From: LMUY01 sp965199105
GTDB taxonomy: Bacteria > Pseudomonadota > Alphaproteobacteria > Acetobacterales > Acetobacteraceae
Length of the DNA stretch: 64,000 bases
Direction: 5' to 3'
Assembly: GCA_965199105.1 (NCBI GenBank)
Contig: CBDAQO010000002.1
Location: 2,046,001 to 2,110,000 of the forward strand
Part shown: positions 1 to 10,578 of the stretch, in pieces
How the letters are laid out: each line of letters opens with the position of its first letter
Position numbering within the stretch: position 1 is the stretch's first letter
The notes under the pieces: model-generated
What the model saw: the letters and a program-made list of their open reading frames with translations, nothing else
What the model was told of the DNA's origin: nothing
Database searches by the model: none
Made by a program: the position numbers and the translations under genes

Positions 1-2753
1 CCACGCGCCTGCGCCGCCTTCACCACGCCGAACGTGTAGCGCTCGCCCGGCACGGCCACGTCCGCCGCGTCGTCCGCGGTGATCTGCAGGAACACGCCGC
101 TGTTAGGCCCGCCCTTATAGGTCTGCCCGGTGGAATGCAGGAAGCGCGGCCCGAACTCCGCCACCGTGGCCACCTTCTTGCGGTCGCGGATTTGGGTCCG
201 CATGCCCTGCAACACCGCGATGTAGTCCGGCGTGCGCTCGATATAGGCGAGCAGGGCGGCGTAATCCCCCGCGCCGAGACGGCCGAAATGCGCGCCCAGC
301 ACCGCGGCCACCGTCTTGCCCGCGCTGGCGAGTGCGGCCTCGTTCTTTGGGTCGGTGAACAGTTGCAGCGCCCCCTCGGTGAGGAACGGGGCTTCGGCCG
401 GTAGCGAGCCGCTCTCGTTGTAGGCGGTGGTGAGCTTCTTCGTCTCCACCTTGCTCGCCTCCACGTCCGGCTGGTCGAACGGGTGGATGCCAATGATGGC
501 GCCGGCCACCGCGGTGGCGAACTCCCACACGAAGAAGGCTTGGCCAATCTGCAGCTTGCTCGACAGGTCGAGCTGCACCACCGGCTGCCCGGCCGCGGCC
601 AGTGCCGCCAGCGCCTTGTCCTGCGCCGGGTCGGGCGCGTCGGTCAGGCGCAGATAGGCGAACACACGGTCTGTGCCGTAGACTGAGGCGTCTCCCAATG
701 GCTCCTGGTCTACCGGCACGATGCCGTGACCCTGCTTGCCCGTGCTCTCGGCCAGCAATTGCTCGAGCCAGGCGCCCATGTCGTGAATGCCGGGCGAGGC
801 CACGATGGTCACCTTGTCGCGCCCCGAGATTGCGCCGACGCCCAACACCGCTCCCAGTTGCACGCCCGGGTTCTGCAGCGGCGGCGTGCCCGCGGCGCAG
901 GCGCGCACCATTAGCGCCGTCATGTGCAGGAACGCCTCGATGTCGAGCCCGGCTGCCGCCGCTGGCACCATGCCGAAATTGGACAGCACGGAGTAGCGCC
1001 CGCCAATCGCCGGGTCGCCGTAGAAGATGTGGCGGAAGCCATCCTGCTCCGCCACGTGCTGCATGTGAGAACCAGGATCGGTGATGGCGACGAAGTGCTT
1101 GCCGGCCTGCTCGGCGCCCACCGCCTTTTGCATCGCCGCGAAGAAATACGCCTTGAGTATGTTCGGCTCAAGCGTGCCGCCCGACTTGCTGGCAACGATC
1201 ACCAGCGTGGACGCCAAGGTCACCTGGCGTTCGAACGCCGCCACCTGCTGCGGGTCGGTGCTGTCCAACACATGCAGCTTAGGCCAGGTCTCGCGGTGAC
1301 CGAACGTCTCGGCGAACACTTCCGGCCCAAGGCTGGAACCGCCCATGCCGAGCAGCAGAACGTCGGTGAAGCCGCCAGCCTGCACGTCCTTTTGGAACGC
1401 GATCAGTGCTGGCAGGTCGGCGATGCGGTTGTCCACCACGTCGAGCCAGGCGAGCCACTTGGCCTCGTCGCCGCCGGTCCACACGCTGGCCTGGCGCGCC
1501 CATAGGTCGCGCACCTTGCCCTCGGTGCGCCAGGTGTCGAGCGCGTCGCCCACCGCCTTGCCCATCGGCTCCGGCAGCTTGGAGGTCACGCTCGCCAGCG
1601 TATCACCGAGCATCTTGTTGCGCTTGGCCGCCACCGCGCCGAGCAGGTCGTCGGCCGCCTTGGCGAACTGCTTCACGCCGTCTTCCACCAGCGCATGGGT
1701 CACGCCATCAAGGTCCAGCCTAAGCCGCTGCGCCGTCAGCAGCACCTCGCGGGCACCCTCCACGTCCTCTACCAGCGCATCCTTCAGTTTGCCGTGGTCG
1801 CGGAACGCATCCATCGTCGCCGGCGGCATGGTGTTGACGGTGTCGCGCCCGATCAACTCCTCCACATACAGCGTGTCCCGGTAGGCCTTGTCCTTGGTCC
1901 CCGTGCTGGCCCACAGCAAACGCTGTGGCATCGCGCCCACGGCGGACAACGCCTTCCACCGCTCGCTGCCGATCAGGCTTAGATAGTGCTGATAGGCGAG
2001 CTTGGCGTTGGCGATGGCAACCTTACCGCGGATGCGCTGTAGGTCCGCCACGTCCGCGCCGCCAGCCGCCACGCGCTCGTCGATCTTCTTATCGATCTGC
2101 GCATCGATGCGGCTGACGAAGAAGCTGGCCACGCTCGCCACCCGGCTGATGTCGCCGCCTTGCGCCTTGAAATGCTCCAACCCGGCAATGAACGCCTCCG
2201 CCACGTCCTTATACGCCTGCTGGCTGAACAATAGGGTGACGTTGATGTTCATGCCCTCGCCGATGAGGGTGCGGATGGCCGGCGTGCCCTGGTCGGTGCC
2301 GGGCACCTTCACCATCAGGTTGTCGCGGCCAACCAGCTTCCACAGCCGCCGCGCCTCGGCCACGGTCTCGTCGGTGCGCAATGCCAGGTAGGGCGACACC
2401 TCCAGCGACACGTAGCCATCCACGCCGCGAGTCGCGTCGTAGACCGGGCGCAGCAAGTCCGCCGCATGCTGGATGTCGGTAATCGCCAGCGTTTCGTAGA
2501 TTGTCTGCGCGTCGACGTCGCCCTTGGCCGCTAGTTCCTTGAACCCGGCGTCGTAGTTCTCGCCGTGACCCATCGCCTTTTCGAAAATCGACGGGTTCGA
2601 GGTCATCCCCTTCAGCCCGTCCTCGGCGATCATCTTCTGCAGCGAGCCATCGGCCAGGAACTTGCGCTCGATAAAGTCCAACCACGGCGACTGCGCGTAT
2701 TGCTCCAGCGCCTTCAGCGGATTGCCGGCCTGCGCTTCGGTTTGCATGTCCAT
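1..2753 (-). CDS. tal-pgi: Bifunctional transaldolase / glucose-6-phosphate isomerase (C-terminus cut by window edge)
   Basis: The frame is open from the ATG at 2753 to base 1, about 917 residues, with the end of the protein outside the window. The first ~370 residues are a transaldolase: the early segment contains TSNPSIFEKAM and the Schiff-base lysine region reads NLMVKVPGTDQG. The rest is a phosphoglucose isomerase domain with LLLGMGGSSLGPEVF and the sugar-phosphate-binding VIVASKSGGTLE. Such fusions are known in acetic acid bacteria and relatives. It would link sedoheptulose-7-P/glyceraldehyde-3-P exchange to fructose-6-P/glucose-6-P isomerisation in the cytoplasm. It lies 12 bases downstream of tkt, so the two are probably one operon. 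A second in-frame ATG two codons in (2747) is an alternative start. Assignment by family motifs; confident. Confidence 0.95.
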   Translation of the reverse strand, partial: MDMQTEAQAGNPLKALEQYAQSPWLDFIERKFLADGSLQKMIAEDGLKGMTSNPSIFEKAMGHGENYDAGFKELAAKGDVDAQTIYETLAITDIQHAADLLRPVYDATRGVDGYVSLEVSPYLALRTDETVAEARRLWKLVGRDNLMVKVPGTDQGTPAIRTLIGEGMNINVTLLFSQQAYKDVAEAFIAGLEHFKAQGGDISRVASVASFFVSRIDAQIDKKIDERVAAGGADVADLQRIRGKVAIANAKLAYQHYLSLIGSERWKALSAVGAMPQRLLWASTGTKDKAYRDTLYVEELIGRDTVNTMPPATMDAFRDHGKLKDALVEDVEGAREVLLTAQRLRLDLDGVTHALVEDGVKQFAKAADDLLGAVAAKRNKMLGDTLASVTSKLPEPMGKAVGDALDTWRTEGKVRDLWARQASVWTGGDEAKWLAWLDVVDNRIADLPALIAFQKDVQAGGFTDVLLLGMGGSSLGPEVFAETFGHRETWPKLHVLDSTDPQQVAAFERQVTLASTLVIVASKSGGTLEPNILKAYFFAAMQKAVGAEQAGKHFVAITDPGSHMQHVAEQDGFRHIFYGDPAIGGRYSVLSNFGMVPAAAAGLDIEAFLHMTALMVRACAAGTPPLQNPGVQLGAVLGVGAISGRDKVTIVASPGIHDMGAWLEQLLAESTGKQGHGIVPVDQEPLGDASVYGTDRVFAYLRLTDAPDPAQDKALAALAAAGQPVVQLDLSSKLQIGQAFFVWEFATAVAGAIIGIHPFDQPDVEASKVETKKLTTAYNESGSLPAEAPFLTEGALQLFTDPKNEAALASAGKTVAAVLGAHFGRLGAGDYAALLAYIERTPDYIAVLQGMRTQIRDRKKVATVAEFGPRFLHSTGQTYKGGPNSGVFLQITADDAADVAVPGERYTFGVVKAAQAR

Positions 2754-2765
2754 CGGATTGGCCCC

Positions 2766-4862
<2,097 letters not shown>

Positions 4863-5122
4863 CGGCTCCTTCAGTTGCCCGGGCCTGCGCCCGCCTTGTG
4901 TCTCTCGCGCTGCCAACCGAACTGGCGCCCAATGCAATAGTGCGCCCAGCCCGTCGCCGCTTACGGCGGGACCCTAGGCGCAAATGCGACGCCTTGGCTC
5001 GTAAAGCTTTTGTTCACGCGCGGAATGGAAACTTTTTCTTCCTCACGATTCTGCGAGCATGGGCAGACCGCCACAACAGACATTTGGTGCGGACGGTCCC
5101 GCTTCCGATATGGTTGTGGACC
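4863..5122. promoter_or_regulatory. Divergent intergenic region between tkt and the sensor kinase
   Basis: About 260 bases separate the divergent tkt and histidine kinase genes and must hold both promoters. The stretch around 5025-5050 is AT-richer than its surroundings. I see no palindrome or sigma-factor consensus that I would name. The exact kinase start is uncertain, since the frame is open from 4898, so part of this region could be coding. Confidence 0.4.
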
Positions 5123-6622
5123 ATGCTGCAGGTTCTCCCTTCCGCCACAAGGCGGGCCCGCCCGCTCGGCCGCTTCGGGGTCGGTGCCGTGCTCGGCAGC
5201 GCCCTGCTGCTGGTCGGCATCTGCACCGGGTCGATCTGGGCCGCGCAGCGCAGCGCCGCCGTGCTGGGTGCGGCCCAGATGCTGCGGCGGCAGCGTTCGC
5301 TGCTGAGCGACATCATCGTGGAGACCCAAGGCGCCGAAACCGCCCAGCGCGGCTTCCTGCTCAGCCCGGACCCCAGCTACCTTCCGCCGCTGCAGCACGC
5401 GGAGGCGGCCATGCCGGGGCTGGTCGACACCCTGTCCCGCTACCGCGCCGCCGACCCGCGTTTCATCCAACTGAAGCAAATCCTCACCGCCAAGTTCGCC
5501 GAATTGGCGCAGACCGTCCGGCTGCGGCAGGCCGGCGACACCGAGGCGGCGCTGGCCTTGTTCCGCACCAAGGCCGGCAACGAGACGATGGCCGACCTGC
5601 GCGGCATCATCCAGGCGTTCCAGTCCGAGCTGGACACCAGCCTGGCGCGGGAAGTGCGCGCCGTGTTCCGCGACACCCAATTGGTTATCGCGATCGACGT
5701 CACCGGCCTCCTCACCATCGCCCTGCTCGGCTGGCAGCTCGTCCGCGCCGCCCGCGCCTACCTGGCCAGCCTTGCCGACGCCCAGGCCGCCGCGGCGCAG
5801 GCCTATGGCGAGCTCGAGCGCAGCAACGAACGGCTGGACGAGACGGTGCGCACCCGCACCGCCGACCTGGTGGCGGCCAACGACGAAATCCAGCGCTTCG
5901 CCTACATCGTCTCGCACGACCTGCGCGCCCCGCTGGTCAACATCATGGGCTTTACCAGCGAGATGGAGCAGGCGAGCAGCCTGGTCGCCCGCCACGTGCT
6001 GAACGACAGCGCCCCGCCCGAGCTCACCCAGGCCGCCACGGAGGACATCCCGGAGGCGCTGCGCTTCATCCGTAGCTCCACCAGCAAGATGGACCGCCTG
6101 ATCAACGCCATCCTGAAGCTCTCCCGCGAGGGCCGCCGGGTGCTGACGCCGGAGCCGGTGGAGATGCGCGCGGTGTTCGCCGGCATTATCGACACGATGC
6201 ACCACCAGGCCGCCAGCCGGGACGCCAGCATCACCGTGGGCGACGTGCCGGACATTGTCGCCGACCGGCTTGCGCTCGAGCAGATCTTCGGCAATTTGGT
6301 CGATAACGCCCTGAAATACCTGCGCCCGGGGCGGCCCGGCGAAATCCGCATCGTCGGCTGGCAAGAGGGAGCCACCATGGTCTATGAGGTCGCCGACAAC
6401 GGCCGCGGCATCGCCCCGCGGGACATGGAGCGGGTGTTCGAGCTGTTCCGCCGCGCCGGCGACCAGAGCGTGCCGGGCGAGGGGATCGGGCTGGCGCATG
6501 TGCGCGCCTTGGTCCGCCGCCTTGGTGGCACGATCAGCTGCCAGTCCACGCTTGACGCCGGCACCACGTTTACGACAAGGCTGCCTGCGGTGGCCCACGA
6601 CTCTAGGGAGATCGCGGCTTGA
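5123..6622 (+). CDS. CHASE3-type membrane sensor histidine kinase
   Basis: About 499 residues from the ATG at 5123. Order: a membrane segment near residues 20-40 (VLGSALLLVGICTG), a periplasmic helical region typical of CHASE3 (LRRQRSLLSDIIVETQGAETAQRGFLL), a second membrane segment (VIAIDVTGLLTIALLGWQLV), a short coiled coil, a HisKA domain with FAYIVSHDLRAPLVN carrying the phospho-accepting His, and an ATPase domain with N box NLVDNAL and G boxes ADNGRGIAP and GEGIGLA. The kinase type resembles those paired with Rcp1-like receivers. The gene overlaps the next one by four bases (TTGA). The ligand is not predictable. The start is uncertain because the frame stays open to 4898 with no strong ribosome site. 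Confidence 0.9.
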   Translation: MLQVLPSATRRARPLGRFGVGAVLGSALLLVGICTGSIWAAQRSAAVLGAAQMLRRQRSLLSDIIVETQGAETAQRGFLLSPDPSYLPPLQHAEAAMPGLVDTLSRYRAADPRFIQLKQILTAKFAELAQTVRLRQAGDTEAALALFRTKAGNETMADLRGIIQAFQSELDTSLAREVRAVFRDTQLVIAIDVTGLLTIALLGWQLVRAARAYLASLADAQAAAAQAYGELERSNERLDETVRTRTADLVAANDEIQRFAYIVSHDLRAPLVNIMGFTSEMEQASSLVARHVLNDSAPPELTQAATEDIPEALRFIRSSTSKMDRLINAILKLSREGRRVLTPEPVEMRAVFAGIIDTMHHQAASRDASITVGDVPDIVADRLALEQIFGNLVDNALKYLRPGRPGEIRIVGWQEGATMVYEVADNGRGIAPRDMERVFELFRRAGDQSVPGEGIGLAHVRALVRRLGGTISCQSTLDAGTTFTTRLPAVAHDSREIAA

Positions 6623-7056
6623 ACGCCAACCCCGTCACCATCCTGCTCATCGAGGACGACCCCGGCCACGCCCGGCTGATCGAAAAGAACGTCCGGCGGG
6701 CCGGGGTGAACAACCCCATCGTCCATTTCAGCGACGGCACCACCGCGCTCGAGCACCTGTTCGGCAAGGATGCCGGGCGCCGCCGGGTGCAACTGCCGGT
6801 GCTCGTCCTGCTCGACCTGAACCTGCCCGACATGAGCGGGCTCGACATCCTGAGCCGCATCAAGAGCGACCCGGTCATGCGGCGCGCCCCCGTCATCGTG
6901 CTCACCACCACCGACGACAAGCTCGAAATCCAGCGCTGCTACGACATGGGCTGCAACGTCTACATCACCAAACCGGTGGAATACGAAAGCTTTGCCAGCG
7001 CAATCCGGCAGCTCGGCCTGTTCCTGGCCGTGATGCAGGTGCCGGAACCGCTCTGA
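6619..7056 (+). CDS. Rcp1-like single-domain response regulator
   Basis: A 145-residue stand-alone receiver domain with no output domain. It has the acidic pocket IEDDPGHARLIEK, the phosphorylated Asp in VLLDLNLPDMSG, the conserved Thr in VLTTTDD, and the Lys in ITKPVEY. The insertion after the first helix and the N-V-R-R-A-G-V sequence are typical of the Rcp1 type that receives phosphate from phytochrome-like or CHASE3 kinases. Translation begins at a TTG whose last two bases are part of the TGA stop of the kinase, with AGGGAG upstream at 6604-6609, so the two proteins should be translationally coupled and act as a pair. Confidence 0.92.
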   Translation: MNANPVTILLIEDDPGHARLIEKNVRRAGVNNPIVHFSDGTTALEHLFGKDAGRRRVQLPVLVLLDLNLPDMSGLDILSRIKSDPVMRRAPVIVLTTTDDKLEIQRCYDMGCNVYITKPVEYESFASAIRQLGLFLAVMQVPEPL

Positions 7057-7062
7057 GGCGCC

Positions 7063-8121
7063 GTGCAAACCTCGCCCTCCCGTGTCCGCGTGCTCTACGT
7101 CGACGATGACGAGGGCATCTGCCGGCTGGTCCAACGCCACCTCGAGCGCGACGGCTTCCAGGTGATGGTGGCGCACAGCGCGGCCACGGGCCTGGCGTTG
7201 GCCCGCAGCGGCAGCTTCGACGCCATCGCGCTGGACCACTACATGCCGGGCCAGGACGGGCTAGACGTGCTGGCGGACCTGCTGAGCCTGCCGCTCGCCC
7301 CGCCCGTGATCTTCGTGACCGCAGCCGAAGAGCCACGCATCGCCGTGGCCGCGCTCAAGGAGGGCGCGTTCGACTACGTGGTGAAGGACGTGCAGGGCAC
7401 CTTCATGGAGTTCCTCGGCAGCTCGATCCGCCAGTCCCAAGAGCAATTGCGCCTGCGCCGCGAGCGCGAGGCCGCCCTGCTGGAGCTGCAGGAGAGCCGC
7501 AACCGGTTGGAAAAGCTGGCCGCCCAGCAGGCCCTGCTGCTGCGCGAGGTCAACCACCGCATCGCCAACAGCCTGCAGTTGATCTCGTCGCTGATCGAGC
7601 TGCAGGCCCGCCGCATCGCCGACCCGACGGCCCGCGACATGCTCAAACACGCCGCCGACCGGGTCGAGGCGGTCACCCTGGTGCATCGCCGCCTCTACAC
7701 CAGCAACGATGTGGAGGCGGTGGCGATGGACCAATACCTCGCCGGCCTGGTGGACGAGCTCGGCCGCCTGTCGCAGACCGACGAGCGCACCATCTGCATC
7801 AAGCTTGACGCCGAGACCATCCGCGTGCCGACCGACAAGGCGGTGTCGCTCGGCCTCATCGTCAACGAACTGGTGACCAACGCGCTGAAATACGCCTATC
7901 CCGACTGCGACGGCGAAATCCGCGTCCGCTTCGGTCATGACGCCGGCGCGGTGCGGCTGGTGGTGGAAGACGACGGCGTCGGCAGCCAAGCCAGCGCGGC
8001 CCCCAAGGGCACCGGCCTGGGCACGATGATCGTGAACGCGATGGCCCGCAGCGCGAAAGCCGCCGTGGAGGTCGATGCCAGCCATTGCGGGACGCGGGTC
8101 GTGCTCACACTGCAGGATTAA
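7063..8121 (+). CDS. Receiver - HisKA_2 hybrid: response regulator with C-terminal histidine kinase
   Basis: This 352-residue protein starts at a GTG six bases after the Rcp1-like gene. Residues ~8-120 are a receiver (LYVDDDEGICR, phosphorylated Asp in DAIALDHYMPGQDG). A coiled coil follows (~125-160), then a HisKA_2 dimerisation domain with the phospho-His in LLREVNHRIANSLQL, and an ATPase domain with N box GLIVNELVTNALKYAYP and VVEDDGVGS. In this architecture the receiver controls a soluble kinase, so signal probably flows from the CHASE3 kinase through one or both receivers. No DNA-binding output is encoded here. Motifs are clear; the partner order is inferred from operon position. Confidence 0.92.
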   Translation: MQTSPSRVRVLYVDDDEGICRLVQRHLERDGFQVMVAHSAATGLALARSGSFDAIALDHYMPGQDGLDVLADLLSLPLAPPVIFVTAAEEPRIAVAALKEGAFDYVVKDVQGTFMEFLGSSIRQSQEQLRLRREREAALLELQESRNRLEKLAAQQALLLREVNHRIANSLQLISSLIELQARRIADPTARDMLKHAADRVEAVTLVHRRLYTSNDVEAVAMDQYLAGLVDELGRLSQTDERTICIKLDAETIRVPTDKAVSLGLIVNELVTNALKYAYPDCDGEIRVRFGHDAGAVRLVVEDDGVGSQASAAPKGTGLGTMIVNAMARSAKAAVEVDASHCGTRVVLTLQD

Positions 8122-8149
8122 CCCACCGCAAGCCCTCGCCGGCTTCTCC

Positions 8150-8173
8150 CTCTCCCAGGGGGAGAGAGCTTTT
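8150..8173 (+). terminator. Probable rho-independent terminator after the signalling operon
   Basis: CTCTCCC (8150-8156) can pair with GGGAGAG (8160-8166) over a three-base loop and is followed by AGCTTTTC. It lies between the end of the receiver-kinase gene and the convergent glycosyltransferase gene. Confidence 0.6.
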
Positions 8174-8215
8174 CATGGGGCGGTGTCGATTGCCTTATCG
8201 CCGGCGGGCGGGGCC

Positions 8216-9415
8216 TCACTCCAGCGCGCTTGACCAGCTTGCCAGCAGGCACTCGATGGTCCGCTGCCAGCTATATTGCGCGGCGCGGACCATCCCGGCT
8301 TGCCGCAGGCTGTCGCTCAGCGCCGGGTCGGTCAGGATGCGGTGTAGGCCCTCGCTGATCGCGGCTTCGTCCATCGGGTGCACCAGCAGCGCTGCGTCTG
8401 CCGCCACTTCGCCCACCGCGGTGGTGCTGGACGCGAGCACGGGGGCGCCGGCGGCCATTGCTTCCACCACGGGCAGGCCGAACCCCTCATAGAGGCTGAC
8501 GTAGGCAAACACCCCCGCCCGCGCCGTCAGCGCCACCAGGTCGGCGTCCGCCACGTGGCCGAGCAGCCGCACGCTGCCGTCCTGGATGGCCGCGTTGGCC
8601 TCGGGGCGGACCAGCACGTCGCCCCAGCCCTTGCCGCCGGCGATCACCAGCGGCGCGCGCTGGCGCAGCTTCGGCGGCAGCGCCAGGTGGGCCGAGAGCA
8701 GGCGGTCGAAGTTCTTGCGCGGCTCCAGGGTGGAGATGGAGAACACGTAGCTGCGGTCGGCCAGGTCGAAGCGCTGCAGCACCGGGGCCGCCGCCGCCGC
8801 TGCGATGGGCACGAACTCGGCCGCCGGCGCCAGCGGCACCACGTCCACTCGGTCGGCAGAGATGCCCAGCTCGCGCACCACGTCGTCCTTGGTGAATTGG
8901 GAGATGGCGACGAAGCGGCTGGCCTGGCGCAACGTCGCCGGCAGGTTGCGCTCGATCCAGCGCAGCCGCTCGGCGGGGTGCCAGCTCGGCTGGTGGTGCC
9001 ACGAGAGGTCGTTCATCGTCACCACGGTGGGCAGCGCGACCGGGCGGGCGATCATGTTCGGCTCGTGGTACACCAGTCGGCCGCCGCACTCCTGCGCCAG
9101 CCGCCGCATGCGCCGGTTGAGCCCGCCATGCTTGAGCCGCCGCAGCGTCTGCACCCCTGGCAGCCGCCCCAGCGCCACCTTCCACGGGATCGGGATGGGG
9201 TTCACGCCGGCCATCAACGCCGCCGGGTCGTCCAGCGCGGCCACGCTGTCCAGCCGCAGCGCGGTGTGCGGCAGCAGCAGGATGAGGTCGGCGATCTCGG
9301 GCGACAGCCGGGCCGCGCGCGTGATTTCGAGCGTCATGCGGCCCACCCCGGACCGCACCAGCGCGAGGCTCTCCGCCCCGATCAGCACGTTCAGCCGCGG
9401 CCCGGCCGCGCTCAA
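8216..9415 (-). CDS. Glycosyltransferase family 4 (GT-B fold)
   Basis: About 399 residues, read from a TTG at 9415 that overlaps the stop of the upstream DUF2147 gene (TTGA). The N-terminal half begins LNVLIGAESLALVRSGVGRMT and contains VTMNDLSWHHQP. The C-terminal nucleotide-sugar domain has ISTLEPRKNFDRLLSA, LGHVADADLVALTARAGVFA and the E-x7-E motif within LYEGFGLPVVEAMAAGAPV. This is the standard family 4 pattern for retaining transferases such as mannosyl- or glucosyltransferases. The upstream open frame to 9727 overlaps DUF2147 and is not needed for the fold. It is the last gene of the six-gene cluster. Confidence 0.9.
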   Translation of the reverse strand: MSAAGPRLNVLIGAESLALVRSGVGRMTLEITRAARLSPEIADLILLLPHTALRLDSVAALDDPAALMAGVNPIPIPWKVALGRLPGVQTLRRLKHGGLNRRMRRLAQECGGRLVYHEPNMIARPVALPTVVTMNDLSWHHQPSWHPAERLRWIERNLPATLRQASRFVAISQFTKDDVVRELGISADRVDVVPLAPAAEFVPIAAAAAAPVLQRFDLADRSYVFSISTLEPRKNFDRLLSAHLALPPKLRQRAPLVIAGGKGWGDVLVRPEANAAIQDGSVRLLGHVADADLVALTARAGVFAYVSLYEGFGLPVVEAMAAGAPVLASSTTAVGEVAADAALLVHPMDEAAISEGLHRILTDPALSDSLRQAGMVRAAQYSWQRTIECLLASWSSALE

Positions 9416-9858
9416 TTGGAAATCTGGCAATCGGGCGTCACATGACCGTCGAAGCGGGTCCAGAATACCGTCTCGCCGAGCAGCGGGATAGCGATGTAGC
9501 CGCGCATGCGCAGCCGCCCGCTCTCGTCGACATGTAGCTCGATGGTGTAGGTCTGCTCGTCGTCCGGGTTGGTGATGTGGCTGTCCCAAACGCCCTCGCT
9601 GCTGGCCGAGCCGCCATGGATGATCTCCAGGTGGCACCGGCTCTGGCCGCGTTGGTCCAGCTCGGCGCTGCCATCCGGGCGCCGACGCGTCACCCCAATC
9701 ACCGTTCCGCACAGCCCGGCGTCGCACGGTGCGATGTCCACCACGCCGTCATGCTTGGGCGTCCACCAGGCGCCGAACACCGAGTCCGCGTCCCAGGCCC
9801 GGGCGAAGGGCGTCGCAAGCAGGAGGAGCAGCAGGGCGAGCGTGAGCCGCCGGGTCAT
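9412..9858 (-). CDS. Secreted DUF2147 family protein
   Basis: A 148-residue protein with a clear signal peptide (MTRRLTLALLLLLLATPFARA) followed by the DUF2147 pattern: VFGAWWTPKHDGVVDIAPCDAGLCG, a central IIHG...SSEGVWDSHITNPDDEQTYT, and MRGYIAIPLLGETVFWTR. Members are small periplasmic or exported beta-sheet proteins of unknown function with two conserved cysteines in the first half. Start and stop each overlap a neighbour by four bases, so it is made as part of the glycosyltransferase operon. An envelope or glycolipid role is inferred only from that context. Confidence 0.88.
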   Translation of the reverse strand: MTRRLTLALLLLLLATPFARAWDADSVFGAWWTPKHDGVVDIAPCDAGLCGTVIGVTRRRPDGSAELDQRGQSRCHLEIIHGGSASSEGVWDSHITNPDDEQTYTIELHVDESGRLRMRGYIAIPLLGETVFWTRFDGHVTPDCQISN

Positions 9859-10556
9859 CCAGCCGGCTTGGGTGAGGCCGCCACGCGCGCGAAGGTCGCC
9901 ACGATGCGCCAGCCCGCCCGCAGGGTGCCGCGCAACGACCCGGCAACCTTGCTGTCCCCGCCCGCCCGGCAGCGATACGGCAATGGCACCTCAAGGATTC
10001 GCAGGCGTGCCCGCGCGGCCTTCATCTGCATCTCGATGTTCCAGCCGTAGGTCATTTCCGTGAGCTGTAATGCCTCCAGGCTACTCCGGCGGATAGCCCG
10101 GAACGCGCACATGTCGGTGTAGCGGACGCCGTAGAGCGCCCGCATGCCCCACCCGGCCGCCAGCCCCGCCGCCACCTGGTGCCAGCTCATCGAGCCTGGG
10201 TCGCGCTGGCCGCGGGTGCGCGAGGCGATGACGAAGTCGTGCGTGCCGGCCTGGATCGGCTCGACCAGGCGCGCCATCAGGTCGGCGCGGTCGGCGCCGT
10301 CGCCATCGAGGAACAGGATGACGTCGCACGCCGGGTCGGCGGCCGCGGCGGCGCGGGCGCAGGCCAGGCCGTAGCCGCGCTGCCCCAGCGCCAGCACCCG
10401 CGCGCCGGCGGCCTCGGCCCGTTCGGGTGTACCGTCCCGGCTGCCGCTATCGGCCACGATGATCTCGTGCACCAGGTTGCGCGGGATTTCCCGCACCACC
10501 GCCCCGATTGCCTCGCACTCGTTCAGCGTCGGTATGACGACGCAGACCCCCGCCAC
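9855..10556 (-). CDS. Family 2 glycosyltransferase, polyprenyl-phosphate sugar transferase type
   Basis: A 233-residue GT-A fold enzyme. CVVIPTLNECEAIGAVV opens the nucleotide-binding half, ADSGSRDGTPERAEAAGA follows, and FLDGDGADRADLMARL carries the metal-binding D-x-D. TYGWNIEMQMKAARARLRILEVPLPYR is the typical acceptor-side motif of dolichyl-phosphate mannose synthase-like proteins. No C-terminal membrane anchor is seen, so it is probably cytoplasmic or membrane-associated. It would make a lipid-linked sugar, which fits the polyprenol-dependent GT87 protein in the same operon. The ATG at 10556 is used; its stop overlaps DUF2147. Confidence 0.9.
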   Translation of the reverse strand: MAGVCVVIPTLNECEAIGAVVREIPRNLVHEIIVADSGSRDGTPERAEAAGARVLALGQRGYGLACARAAAAADPACDVILFLDGDGADRADLMARLVEPIQAGTHDFVIASRTRGQRDPGSMSWHQVAAGLAAGWGMRALYGVRYTDMCAFRAIRRSSLEALQLTEMTYGWNIEMQMKAARARLRILEVPLPYRCRAGGDSKVAGSLRGTLRAGWRIVATFARVAASPKPAG

Positions 10557-10578
10557 GCCGCCAGCCCCGAGCGCTGGG

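Noticed and set aside
4961..6598. 545-codon minus-strand open frame
   Set aside because: Antisense to the CHASE3 kinase; no motifs.
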